From positions 321,001 through 385,000 of the forward strand of contig CM064697.1 in the NCBI GenBank assembly GCA_032717465.1: a stretch of 64,000 nucleotides of DNA, read 5' to 3'. Made by a program: the position numbers and the translations under genes. This DNA comes from Coenobita brevimanus. Taxonomy: Eukaryota > Arthropoda > Malacostraca > Decapoda > Coenobitidae. Under the pieces are notes generated by a model. It ran no database searches and was not told the origin of the DNA. It was given only the letters and a program-made list of their open reading frames with translations. How positions within the stretch are numbered: position 1 is the first letter of the stretch; each line of letters begins with the position of its first letter. Shown here in pieces: positions 12,040 to 23,048 of this stretch.

Positions 12040-13470
12040 GAGACATTAAGAAGGAAGGGGGTGAATGGATGGACGGGAGTGTAGTGGAAGCAAGGCTGGT
12101 GCAGTGGAGTGGAGCAGAGTGGAGGAAATGGAGTGGTGTGGAGAAAATGAAGTGGAAAGGAAATCTGGAGGAAAGGGAGTGGCGTCGAGTGGAGAGGAAG
12201 GAATAAGGGAACGAAGGATGGAAGGAAGGAAGGAAGGAAGGAGGTGAAGAAGAAAAAAAGGAAGGAAGGAAGGGAAGAAGAAAGGAAGGGAAGATGAAAG
12301 GAAGGAAGGGAAGAAGAGGGCAAGGAAGGGAAGAAGAAAGGAAGGAAAGGAAGAAGATAGGAAGGAAAGGAAGAAGATAGGAAGGAAGGGAAGAAGAATG
12401 GAAGGAAGGGAAGAAGAAGAAAGGAAGGAAAGCAAGAAAGGAAGAAAGGGAAGACGAAAAGAAGGAAGGAGAGTCAGTAATGGAGGACTGAAGGATAGAA
12501 TGGAGGAAAGGGTGGTGAAGAGAAGAAAGGAGGGTGTAAGGATCAGGTAGGAAGGCCGTAATGGAAGAGTGAAGGATGGGGTGGAGAGGGTGGGAAGGTG
12601 GAATTGGAAGGACGCGTGAAGTGACAGGAGTGTAGGTGACAGGGAGGGCGTGAAGAGGGAGGGAGGGTGTGGGGTGGGTGTATGGGAGGGAAGGATGTGA
12701 GGGTGTGAAGAAGGAAGGTGGGAGGGTGTAGGGTGGGTGTAAAGGAGCGAGATGTGATGTGGGAAAGAGGATGAGGTGTGGGATGGGAGAGAGGAAGGGA
12801 GGGTGTGGGAAAGGAGAGAGAGAGGGGGTGTGGGGTGAGAAGGGGGGAGGGGTGGGGGGAAGGGAGGCATGTGGAATGTGAATTAGGGAGGGATATGAGA
12901 GGGAGGGAGGAAGGGTGTGGTATGAGTAAGGAGGGGAGCGGGATGGGTAGGAGGGAGGGAGGGAAGATGGTGTGAGAAGGAGGGGCATGAGGCTGGAGGG
13001 TGGAATCGTGGAATGGGAGTGAGTGAGGGATGTGGAGTATAAAGGAAGGCTGGTGGAATGAGATGGATATATAGCAACAGCAGAAAATGAAGTGAAAATA
13101 TGGGGAGGTGGAATGAGATGACAGAAAGGTGGAACGAAAAGGGAAAGGACGAAAAACGGGGGAATGCAGAAGTGGGGGAAGGATGGTGGAGTGGGAATGA
13201 AGTATGATGGAGCGGAAGGGAAAGGTTGTGAAATGGAACGGAATACTACTGGAAAAGAAAGAAAGGGGCGGTGGCGTGAACAGGGATGGGGTACTGGGGA
13301 CAGGTGGGAAGGAGGGTGAAGTGGAAAGGACAGTGGAGTCGGACAGGATAGGGTGGAGGTGAATGGGAAGCTGAATGGAGTGGGAAAGGATGGAGAACTG
13401 GGGGTGGATGGGAAGGATAGTGAAATGCAGGGACAAGAGGCGCCAGTGAAGTTGGTCCCACGCATCAGCT
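12040..13470. repeat. purine/G-rich block with GGAA and GGGTGT textures
   Basis: Three textures follow one another: GTGGAGTGGA words (12065-12180), GGAA tetranucleotide repeats (12200-12480) and GGGAGGGTGTG words (12640-12990). The 488-codon minus-strand frame across this region is only Ser, Pro, Phe, Leu and His and is an artefact. G-runs could support quadruplexes on the plus strand. Confidence 0.85.
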
Positions 13471-13796
13471 AAGGGTCTCACACCAACAACAACAGTATTT
13501 TTCTATATAAACACCACATCCTGTATCACAAATCAACTTTTATCATCACCTACAGCAATACTGATCTCATTCGTACACAGATAACTTTCTTGTGTGTACT
13601 TCAGACCAGATTATCATGTTAACTCCACGCAAAACACCCACAATTCATACACAATCAATGGCATATTAACTCTCATAATTATTCGCTGCCACGCCATTAT
13701 CACACCACTCATTACAACGCCTTCATTATAATTACTACTGGAATCATTCATATTGCACCGTCACCCACATCATCTCTGATTCATCACCGTTCCCCC

Positions 13797-13843
<47 letters not shown>

Positions 13844-14016
13844 TACAGTATGATGGTAGCAGAATATCGTAAAGCGACTATATTTAGGTAGGCTACGATA
13901 TAGACCAATAAAAATTTAAATTATATCCATTTCACAGATGTTTGGACACACACACACACACACACCTTACCCGGCGCTACCTAAACATTCATATTCTTAC
14001 CTTTAACAATTAACTT

Positions 14017-14089
<73 letters not shown>

Positions 14090-14160
14090 GAGTGCGGCAC
14101 AATACCCTCTCTCTCCAGGCCTGGATAAAAGACACACCAGCTTTACGTAAGTCACCGCCA
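13470..14160. other. mixed unique sequence with CA and CT arrays
   Basis: Ordinary unique DNA at 13480-13800 precedes CA arrays at 13801-13839 and about 13946-13964. A CT array (about 14022-14047) is fused to a CA array to about 14087. No gene is seen. Confidence 0.7.
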
Positions 14161-14164
14161 CTAA

Positions 14165-14660
14165 GAATAGACCCCCATCCCCCTCACCCCTACCCTTACC
14201 CTCCTCACCCCCACCACCATCCTCTTACCCACCCCTACTCTCAACCTCCTCACCCCTCCCCACCACATTCCATCCCTCAACCTCCCGTCTCACCCCCTCT
14301 GCCTTACCCTCACTCTACTCACAGCCTTTATTGTACCTGACCCTTATTCACCCCTCTGTCTCACCCCCACCACTCCCCTCATCCCTCTCCCCCCCTCACC
14401 CCTCATTCTCCTCTCCCCAGTTTTCTCCCTTCTCTCCCCTCAACGCCTGACGCCCCTACCACGCTATAAATAACCAAAACATTATATCGAGTAACACTAT
14501 CCCCCTTCACATGCTTCTCACTCCCCTCACCTTCCCCCACCCCTCTCCCCTCAACCTTTCTCCCCCTTAGGCTCCCTTACTCTCCCCTCTCCTCCTGACA
14601 TCCCAGACACGCTATAAATAACTAAACCATCTTATCGAGTACCAATACCATCTTCCATCG
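14165..14660. repeat. C/T-rich block with a 148-bp tandem duplication
   Basis: CCCCTCACC-type words fill the block. A roughly 40-bp segment beginning ACGCTATAAATAAC is present at 14461 and again at 14609, each preceded by similar CTCCCC sequence. That suggests a tandem duplication with a period near 148 bp. Confidence 0.75.
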
Positions 14661-14969
14661 AAGGACACTATTAAGACGAAACGTATAATTCTTTAATTAA
14701 AGGTTCTGCACTATGACATTAAGATTTTTTTTATTTTTTCATTTTTTAAGAAGATTCTTTATATACAATTCAGTACAAGCTTCAACACTGAGAAGCGGGG
14801 TCACTGAAGGTCAAGCAGGAATGGGCAAAATATGACCAGGAAATTCAACCTTGTAATAATACGGTCAAGAAGTGAAGGTGACACGATGAGGTCAAGAGTG
14901 AGAAAACCTGCACTCACACCCGGCATCACTAGCAAGAATACGGTCTTAAGGATTATGACTACTAGAATG

Positions 14970-15163
14970 AACAGGTGTACAATATGACCTTTAGAGAGAG
15001 AACAGGTGTACAATATGGCCTCGAGAAAGAACAGGAGTACATTATTACCACTTGAATGAGCAGGTGTACAATATGACCTTCAGAGAGAGAACAGGTGTAC
15101 AATATGGCCTCGAGAAAAAACAAGTGTACAATATGACCTACAATGAGAGAGAACAGGTGTGAG
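14970..15163. repeat. 29-33 bp minisatellite, 6-7 copies
   Basis: The unit is ACAGGTGTACAATATGACCT plus a variable agagaga tail. Alternating copies read tatgacct and tatggcctcgag, so copies 1-2 and 4-5 form a higher-order pair. The minus-strand Cys/Ser/Leu frame through it is incidental. Confidence 0.9.
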
Positions 15164-15214
15164 GTATGATGCAAGTGTTTCAGCTCACACCCAGAAACAA
15201 GAACATGCTTTCTG

Positions 15215-15260
15215 TCTATCTATCGGTCTATCTATCTATCGGTCTATCTATCTATCTATA
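15215..15260. repeat. (CTAT)n microsatellite with CGGT interruptions
   Basis: Tetranucleotide runs of CTAT are interrupted twice by 'cggt'. The array directly abuts a family A foldback element. Confidence 0.9.
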
Positions 15261-15284
15261 CCAGAACGTCATCTTCAGCCGCAG

Positions 15285-15490
15285 CAATTCGCGCTGGTAT
15301 AGGGGACTCGGTAACACCTCTTCCTTAGCGACTTATTTTGTATCTTAAGTTTTAATTATACTCTTTATATCTTTTTAATATCGACCTGGATGGCATCAGC
15401 AGTAAACTAGAGGGTGTTAAGGTCTAACGTACGGAATAAATCGCTGAGGAAGAGGTGCAAAAAAATATCCTATGCCGAAATGAATACAGG
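15285..15490. mobile_element. family A foldback element, copy 2
   Basis: The left arm (15287-15340) contains GTAACACCTCTTCCTTAGCG. The right arm (15431-15490) contains the inverted counterpart AATAAATCGCTGAGGAAGAG. The arms continue through 'ggtatagggg' and 'atcctatgcc'. The spacer of about 90 bp is AT-rich. There is no coding capacity. Confidence 0.8.
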
Positions 15491-15544
15491 TGCTTGCCTT
15501 AGTAAATCCTCTCCTGGACTACTTGGTTATGAGTGTTGTCATTA

Positions 15545-15546
<2 letters not shown>

Positions 15547-15602
<56 letters not shown>

Positions 15603-15840
15603 CAATGAGTGCTTAAGAAACAATGAGTGGCCTAACAGTTAGTGAATGTGTGAGACAGTGACGAGTGACTGAATAAGCGCGTGAATGAGTGACAATGGGT
15701 AGGACTGAGCAAAGATGAGTAAGTGCGTGACTGAGTGACAAAGAGAGAATTAGTGGCACAGTGACTGAGTGAATGACAACGAGTGGACTGAGTGCATGAC
15801 GGAGTAAGTGACAATGACGGAGTGACACTGATCCCACGGC
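15547..15840. repeat. (GT)n array followed by degenerate (GAGT)n tract
   Basis: A perfect GT array covers 15547-15600. It is followed by about 230 bp of degenerate GAGTGACT words, for example 'actgagtgaatgacaa'. Confidence 0.9.
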
Positions 15841-16131
15841 GCCAATCATTTCAGCTCACACATGGTCATTGCTCGACTTCAAACTAACGGCGTGTAAGAA
15901 CTGTCAATCAAGAACTGACTAGCATTCTGAAGACAGCATCAAAATTCCCACATATATTCTCAGCCACACCTACATCTGCACGTAAACCAGCCAATAAATA
16001 CCCAGTGTGTTACCTGATGCGCGACTGGAATTAAGGAGGCTGATAGTTACGAGTATGATTATTTCTTACGTCTGTCTGTACCACCATAATCAAAACATGC
16101 AGAAAGGAATCCCATTAAGAGTGACTTAACC
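15841..16131. other. unique sequence
   Basis: Non-repetitive DNA with no supported gene. Confidence 0.4.
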
Positions 16132-16400
16132 GTGCCTGTCTCATGCATCGTTTTCAGGGTCACAATTTCGTAACATACTTTCCTAGGCGATTTATTTAGT
16201 GAACTGATCCCCAGTGTTCTCTTTGGTGTTACTGATGCCAACTCTGTCGATATTAATATGATAGATAACCTACTTGTACAAAACCATCTTAAGGTATCAC
16301 ATGCTTCAGTATCGCACATAAGAATAAAAAGGTATAATATGCAAATTAAATCGCTGAAGGAAAGGTGTTACAAAGCCTCCAATGCCGCCTCTATTACGGC
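16132..16400. mobile_element. family A foldback element, copy 3
   Basis: The left arm (about 16134-16200) has 'atttcgtaacatactttcc' and 'gcgatttattta'. The right arm (about 16340-16400) has 'taaatcgctgaaggaaagg' and 'tgttacaaagcctcc'. These are inverted relative to each other, with a spacer of about 140 bp. The arms have diverged more than in copy 4. Confidence 0.75.
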
Positions 16401-16483
16401 CACTAGTCACCAGCACTCATCCTTCCCTCGCATCCACCCTTCGCTCTCCCAGCTCCACCACCTGTCACTACCAGCACACCCTC

Positions 16484-16488
<5 letters not shown>

Positions 16489-16520
<32 letters not shown>
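16489..16520. repeat. (CA)n microsatellite
   Basis: A perfect short CA array at the boundary between a C/T-rich stretch and unique DNA. Confidence 0.95.
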
Positions 16521-16521
<1 letters not shown>

Positions 16522-16639
16522 TATAGTGGAATCCAATGATATGAGAGGGAGGACCCACTTCCCGCCATTTGTGGGATCCCGGTGGAGAGACGGAGCCATC
16601 TTGATTTTTGGACACGACACCCGCCCTCCCTCCCCTTGG

Positions 16640-17644
16640 TGGAAAGGAGGTGGGCGTGGAGGGAGGGACAGGAGAAGGGAGAAGGAAGAGGGAGAATGAC
16701 GGAAGGAGAGGAGGGGAGGAAAGGAGGATAAGAAAGACGGAAGGAAAAGAGGAGAGAGAGAAGGATGAAGAGAGGAAGATAATGACGAAAGGAGAGGAGA
16801 GAAAAGGATGAAGGGAGGAATACAATGACGGAAGGAGAGAAGGAAGACAGAGAGTAAGATAAAGAGGGAGGGAGAAAAGGGAGAAAAGAGAGAAGAGGGG
16901 TGAAAGTAAATGGGAGACGACTGGATATAGAATGAAAGAAGAAGGGTATATGGGCAGGGGAGAAGAGGGGAAGGACTTAAAAAAGAAACCAGGAGAGCAA
17001 ATCTGGAGGGATAGAGAACAGTAAGCATGGATAAGGAGAAAAATGTAGAAAATAAACAGAAGGATGAATGGACAGAGGAAAAAAGAGAGTCAGATAGGGG
17101 GTAGACGGATGAAAGGATAATAGATGAAATTATGGAGGGAGGCAAAGATAAATACAAGGGAGAAAGGTATATGGATAAACAGGGAAATAACGATAGACGA
17201 AAAAAAGATGTATTGATGAAGGAAGTGACTGAAATAGAGATGGAAGTAAAAGACGAGAGTAGAATAGATGGAGATGGGGGGGGGGGAGAGGATAGAATAG
17301 ATGAACAGGAGAATGAAAGAATGAGAGGGTGGAAGCAATATTGAGAGGAATGAAGGAATGATGGAACACATGACGGAGGAATGTAAAAGAGGTGGGAGAG
17401 GCATAAAGGACGAAGGAAGAATATGGATGGAAGAACGGAGTGGAGAGAAAAGATGTGAAGAGATTGAAGAGAGAACAGTCCAGGAGAAAATGAAGACTTG
17501 GCGATGGAAGGGCAGGAATTATAGTAGGAAGATGAGATAGACGGGAGGGAGAAATAAGAAAGATATAGATAGAATGCATGGTATGACAGACGGTGAAGAG
17601 AGAGAGAAACGATGAAGAAATTAAAGAATGTGAGGAAAACTACG

Positions 17645-17701
<57 letters not shown>

Positions 17702-18210
17702 GGGGACAAGGAAGGAATGAAACTAAAAAAAAATGATGAACTATATCTGTAATATGAAAAAAATTAAAAGGAGCTTAGGCCTAAAAGGAAGGAAGGAAGG
17801 AAGGAAGGACGGAGGGAAAGAAAGACGGGGGAGGAAAAAGAATGAGAGAGGAGTAAGGAAGTGATAATGAAAAAGAATGGAAAGAAGAGATAGAAACGGT
17901 GAAGAATGGAGAAAGAAAGGTAACGTGGAAGAAATAACGGAAAGAAAAAGGAAAGAATGAAAGAGGGAAGAAGAAAAGCAAAGGAATGAAAGGTAAGGGA
18001 GAGAAAGAGAGAGACAAAAAGGGAAGCATGGATAGGAAAAATGAAAAGAATGACGACCTGAGAAGAAGACAGAAAATGAGAATAGGAGGAGAAGGGATTG
18101 AGACGAAGAGTAAGAAGAGAGTATAAGGAAGTACTGAGAGGAAGAAAGGATGAGTGAGGGCAGGAAGAATGAAGGAAGCCAAGGAAGAGTGTGGGAAGAG
18201 TCAGATGATA
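16640..18210. repeat. purine-rich block, about 1.6 kb
   Basis: The plus strand is dominated by GGA, GAA and AGA, with a perfect GA array at about 17649-17698 and a GGAA run near 17790. Minus-strand frames of up to 413 codons here are Ser/Leu/Phe/Pro/Ile artefacts. Confidence 0.9.
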
Positions 18211-18420
18211 CTGGTAGCAAGGGAGGAATTATGGTAGTAGTGGTAGGGGTAAAGGACTGGAGTGGTAGTAGTGACAATATACGACATTGTGGTAGCAAAC
18301 TGAGGTTGTAGTGGCAGTGGTAGGGTTAAAGGACATGAGTGTGGTAGTAATAGTAGCAGATTAAGAAATTGTTATAACTGAGGTAGCAGGTTATGTGATC
18401 GTGGCACTTGTGGTGGGTTA

Positions 18421-18600
18421 AGATTTTGTGGTACGGTAGCTGTGGTAGTAGGCTAGGAGACTGTGGTAGTTATGGTTGAGGATTAAGATTTTGTAGTAGC
18501 TGTGGTAGTAGGTTAGGAGACTGTGGTAGTTATGGTTGAGGATTAAGATTTTGTAGTAGCTGTGGTAGTAGGTTAGGAGACTGTGGTAGTTATGGTTGAG
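18421..18600. repeat. 60-bp minisatellite, 3 copies
   Basis: Units at 18421-18480, 18481-18540 and 18541-18600. The second and third are identical and the first differs at its 5' part. The unit contains GTAGTAGGTTAGGAGACTGT. The identity of two copies points to a recent duplication inside an older degenerate GGTAGT field. Confidence 0.95.
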
Positions 18601-18847
18601 TACGTGGTAGTTGTGGTAGCACGTTAAGAGGTATGTGGTAGTAGAGGTAAGGGTAAACAATGGGACAGAGGCAGCAATGGTAGAAGGGTAATATATTGTT
18701 GTAGTAATAGTAGACGGCTGAGTTTGTGGTAGCTGTGGTAGCAGGTTAAGAGACTGCGATACTTGTGGTGGTAGGTTGTGGTATCAGTGGTAGTAGACTA
18801 AGATTCTAGTCGATGTGGTAGCAGTATGGAAATGTGGCAGTTGTGAT

Positions 18848-18987
18848 GGCAGACTGAGATTGTGGTAATTGTGTTGGCAGACTGAAATTGTGGTAGTTGT
18901 GGTGGCAAACTGAGATTGTGGTAGCTGTGGTGGCAGACTGAGATTGTGGTAGCTGTGTTGGCAGACTGAGACTGTAGTGTCTGTGGC
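18848..18987. repeat. 28-bp minisatellite, 5 copies
   Basis: The unit is GGCAGACTGAGATTGTGGTA plus gctgtgtt, with a few substitutions per copy. It is separate from the 60-bp and 30-bp arrays on either side. Confidence 0.9.
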
Positions 18988-19068
18988 AGCAGACAGACTG
19001 TGGTAGTTGAGGCCGTTAGCCAAATGTGGTAGATATGGTAAGGCTCGGCTGTGGTTAGTGGAAGGACT

Positions 19069-19308
19069 GTGGTAGTAGTGGTAGGGATAGAAGGGACGGT
19101 GGTAGTAGTGGTAGGGGTAGACGGGATGGTGGTAGTAGTGGTAGGGGTAGAAGGGATTGTGGCAGTAGTGGTAGAGGTAGAAGGGATTTTGGTAGTAATG
19201 GTAGGGGTAGAAGTGATGGCGGCAGTAGTGGTAGGGATCGAAGTGATGGCGACAGTAGTGGTAGGGATCGATGTGATGGTGGTAGTTGTGGTACGGGTAC
19301 AAGTGCCG
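19069..19308. repeat. 30-bp minisatellite, 8 copies
   Basis: The unit is GTGGTAGTAGTGGTAGGGGT plus agaagggatg. Copies change gradually: the left copies have agaagggat, the right copies cgaagtgatg or cgatgtgatg. A Val-rich plus-strand frame and a Pro/Leu/Ser minus-strand frame follow from the multiple-of-3 period. Confidence 0.95.
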
Positions 19309-19429
19309 GTGGTAGCAATAACCAATTTAAGAGGTACTTGGGCTCGACCCAGAGAAATAAAACGGCGAATTTTTGATGCCGGAAATAGGCCTAATGTTGG
19401 TCGTAAAGGCGGAAGTTGAGATGGTGAAT

Positions 19430-19900
19430 GTTTTGGCGGTAGTGGTGGTGGTAGCTGTGGTGGTGTGGAGGCAGGAGTGGTGGTGGTGGTGGTGGTGGTG
19501 GTGGTGGTGGTGGTGGTGGTGGTAGAAGTGGTGGCGTGGAGGCAGGAGTGGTGGTGGTGGGTTGTGGTGGTGGTACGACAGAGGCAATAATGATGGTGGT
19601 AGTAGAATTAATTGCAACAATCGTGGTGGTGGCGGTAGCACTGGCGGTAGTAGTGGTGTGGTGGTGGTAGGTGGGACAATAACGATGATGACAGCAAGAG
19701 CAACAATGGTAGTAGGAATAGCAGTGGTAATGCTGGTAGTGGTGACAGTGTTGGCAGTTGTAATAATGTTGGTAGTGATGATAATGCTGATAATGGTGAT
19801 AATCTTGGCATTGGTGATAATGTTGGAAATAGTAATAATGATGATAGTGGTGATATTGGAAGTGATGTTATTGGTAGCGGTGATGGCGGTGGTAGTGGAG
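19430..19900. repeat. (GTG)n array and GGTAGT/GGTGAT field
   Basis: A perfect GTG triplet array lies at about 19480-19521 inside a field of GGTGGT, GGTAGTG and GATAATG words. The opposite strand reads as CAC/ACC. His- or Val-rich frames are not genes. Confidence 0.9.
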
Positions 19901-20004
19901 GTAGAGAGGGCTGAGAGCGCCCCTTGGAGCCTCTTCATTAAGGCTGATAATTCTCCCAAATCCTGTTAACCAGAGTCTCTATTGATTGTCTGACTCTATG
20001 TGGG

Positions 20005-20008
<4 letters not shown>

Positions 20009-20088
<80 letters not shown>
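20009..20088. repeat. (GT)n microsatellite, about 80 bp
   Basis: A perfect GT array. Confidence 0.98.
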
Positions 20089-20090
<2 letters not shown>

Positions 20091-20099
20091 AAGTGCTGC

Positions 20100-20265
20100 T
20101 AAGAAGGGAAAAAGAAAAAATCAAGTCTGACACAAGAACAAGTATGGAATATGAAGAGGGACACAAGAGAGAGAAAACATGAAGAAAACAGTGACAGAAG
20201 GGAGTGTAGTAAATGGTAAAAAAAAATATATATATATGAAGCATCTACTAATCGCTATAAACATT

Positions 20266-20330
<65 letters not shown>

Positions 20331-21128
20331 GGGGGAGGGTAGACATCTTTGCTTTTTTCTCGCCAGGACGGACTAAGTGGCATTATTAAAATCCTGAGTG
20401 ACTGCGTAAGGAGGGAGAAAATTAGAGGGAAGGAAAGAGAGAGAAGGGAGAGAAGGAGAGAGAGAGGACGGAGAGGAGAGACGTAGGTATAAAAAGGACA
20501 TAGAGAAGAAAAGGGAGGAAAGAAATGAGGCAGGAGAGAGGAGGAAATGAGCAAGAGAGGAAAAAAGGCAAATAACGAAGAAGGAAATCGGGAAAGAACA
20601 GAGAAGGGAAGAGAAAGGGACAAGAAAGGGCAGCAGTGGAAGAAGTACAAAAGGGTAAAAGGAAAGGAACAGGAAAAGAAAAAGAAAACCGAATGGAGCA
20701 GGGAAGGATGGATGTATAGAAAAAAGACAGATAGGGTGAAGAGGGGACAGGAAAAGGTCACAGTAATGAGCAGAGGAAACACAGAAAGTACGAAGGTACA
20801 GAAAAAAACAAAGGAAAGGAAAGGGAGACGAAATTGAGGAGGAGGAGAGGAATAAGAAAAAGGGAAAAATATAGCTGAAGGAAAGAACACGAAAGTGGAA
20901 GAGAAAATGGAAAGAGGAATACAGAAACTTCAGGAAGGAGACAGAGAATATGAAAACAGAGGCAGGAAGGAATAAGAAGAAAAGGAAACAGAGAGGGAAG
21001 AAATGGGAGAGGCACCAGAGGGGAGAGAAGAGGCAAACGGGAATGGAAACAGAAGGAAGAAGCAAGAAAGAGGGAAAGGAGTGAGGGAGAGAGAGAATAA
21101 GTATGAATGAAGAGGAGCAACAAAGCCA

Positions 21129-21170
<42 letters not shown>

Positions 21171-21300
21171 GATGGGAAAAGTGACGAACAGAAGGGAGAG
21201 GAGAGCAGAAAAGATGACCACAGAAAGGGAAGGAAACTGAGGGGAAGAGAAAGAGAGACAAGGCATATCCAGAGGGAGAGAAGAGGAAAGCTGTCATAAG
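20100..21300. repeat. purine-rich block with GA arrays
   Basis: The plus strand is A/G-rich. Perfect GA arrays lie at about 20270-20327 and 21133-21168. A short non-biased stretch at 20340-20400 separates two sub-blocks. Confidence 0.9.
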
Positions 21301-21527
21301 GTCTTCACAGTGAAAATTCAATGCATCTTTAGCACCAGAGTTCCATACAAGATAGTCAAATAAAATGATAAATAAAACAATAAGATTCCCAAAAGCGGAG
21401 TCGTGAACCTTGGTTGGGTGAACCGCAGTCAGAATATTCGGTCTGTCAGTCGGTTCAATGGTCCTTGTTCTACAGGCCGCAGTTATGGACCGATTTGGGC
21501 GAATCAGGTGTCAATGAACCTCTCCCA

Positions 21528-21651
21528 GCTGAAGGGGTTCCCTCAATAAGACAATGAAAAAAAAAAAAAAAGAAAATGAAGACCCTAAAGCTGACAGTGT
21601 TCCCTAAATGTGACAGCGAAAAAAAAAAAAAAAAAGAACTCAAGGCCATAC
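21528..21651. repeat. 62-bp tandem duplication, each copy with a poly(A) run
   Basis: 'gctgaaggggttccctca' at 21528 and 'gctgacagtgttccctaa' at 21590 head two copies with a 62-bp period. Each is followed about 27 bp later by an A run of 15 to 17. The unit resembles the family B end sequence CTGAAGGGGTT. Confidence 0.75.
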
Positions 21652-21999
21652 AGGAAAATTCTTTAATAACAGGAACAAAGTCATAAGCTAATGTCACTGG
21701 ATGGGAGTTCAAAAATTCAGAAATTTATGCCCTCATCACAATTTTGATACAATTACTGAAACACGGCAAACTGTAAAATCCCTTAGACATGCGCCTGTGC
21801 TTCTGCCTCGATGGGCGGTATGGAAAAGCAACTAAGACTACATATATATATTTTTTTTGTTAAATGAATTGTTTGCGCGTTAATATCACACCGTCCAAAA
21901 GAGTGGCTGCAAAACCTGACGTCAGAGCATAACAAAAAAAATCTGCTGGACTGGATAAAGATCATACAAGATTTCGTTTCCTGGGTCCTGGCGTGGGAA

Positions 22000-22366
22000 C
22001 TTACACTTAGTAAAATATAATTGGGGTTGATGGACGCTGCTTCTAACCCCTCCAATTCGGGATCTATACTAAACTTAATAAAAAAGACTTGTGGTAACGA
22101 GAACAACTATTGCGAAGAATAACAAACGCGGTGAATGACTTACTGGCGATTATTTCCGTCGTTCCAGTATGGGTGTTCCTTCCTAATCTGAATAATACCA
22201 TCGTGTCATGGCCGGAGTAAAACTGAAAAATAATAAGTTTAGTGAAGAAGTCAAAGATGAATGTTTCTAACCATCTCGCTTAAAAGATCCATCCTGACCC
22301 GAACAAATTTATCTTGTGGCTATCAGAATAAAAAAAAAAAAAAATCTACCCAGTGTTAGCCAGAAT

Positions 22367-22427
<61 letters not shown>

Positions 22428-22520
22428 GAATAAGTGAAATATGCCTGTTCCTAACCCTTCAGTTCGAAAGCTATCCCAAGCTGAATAAAATATAAACAGT
22501 GTAGAAATAAAACATATCGC
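22000..22520. mobile_element. cluster of degenerate family B fragments
   Basis: The family core (tgatggacgctgcttctaacccctcc, then a 'cctaaactgaataaaat' arm) recurs at 22023-22096 and 22438-22495. A weaker match lies at 22250-22320 and a possible one near 22165-22200. A CA array at 22371-22424 has grown between copies. All copies lack an intact inverted-repeat pair. Confidence 0.6.
22371..22424. repeat. (CA)n microsatellite
   Basis: A perfect CA array embedded in the family B fragment cluster. Confidence 0.97.
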
Positions 22521-22796
22521 CATCGGTCTGAACAGGGTATTTAGTAGGTACAAGTGTTGGCAAAGAGGTGAGTCATGTGTTGGTAGGAAAATAATGCGTA
22601 AGTAAGACATCCGTAAGTAGGAAGATAGTAAGAAGGTAGGCAAGTAATGCGTACGTGAGTAATGGGTTGGTAGGAATGAAACAAGCTGGTGGGTAAAAAT
22701 GATGGAAGGGGATATTTTTAGAAGGTAGCAGTGAGGTGGGTGGGTGAGGGGAAAGAAATTGGATTGGATCTACTAGATTTAATAATGCTTCTGTGA

Positions 22797-22801
<5 letters not shown>

Positions 22802-22833
<32 letters not shown>

Positions 22834-22992
22834 TTTCCTTGGACCCTGCTGACCCTCCACCACTCACCCTTATCTCTCTCCCCCCATTTTTCTCCACTTC
22901 AGGGCTTATCTTTCCTTATCTTCACCTTCACTCCTTTTTCTCTCCCTGCCCCTCTTGCTCAGCCATCTTTCTTTCGTCTTCGCATCTTTTAG

Positions 22993-23048
<56 letters not shown>

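Noticed and set aside
14041..14090. CT-CA tract as a splice polypyrimidine tract before an exon at about 14092
   Set aside because: The following frame quickly becomes Pro/His repeat composition, and no donor or protein-like segment follows.
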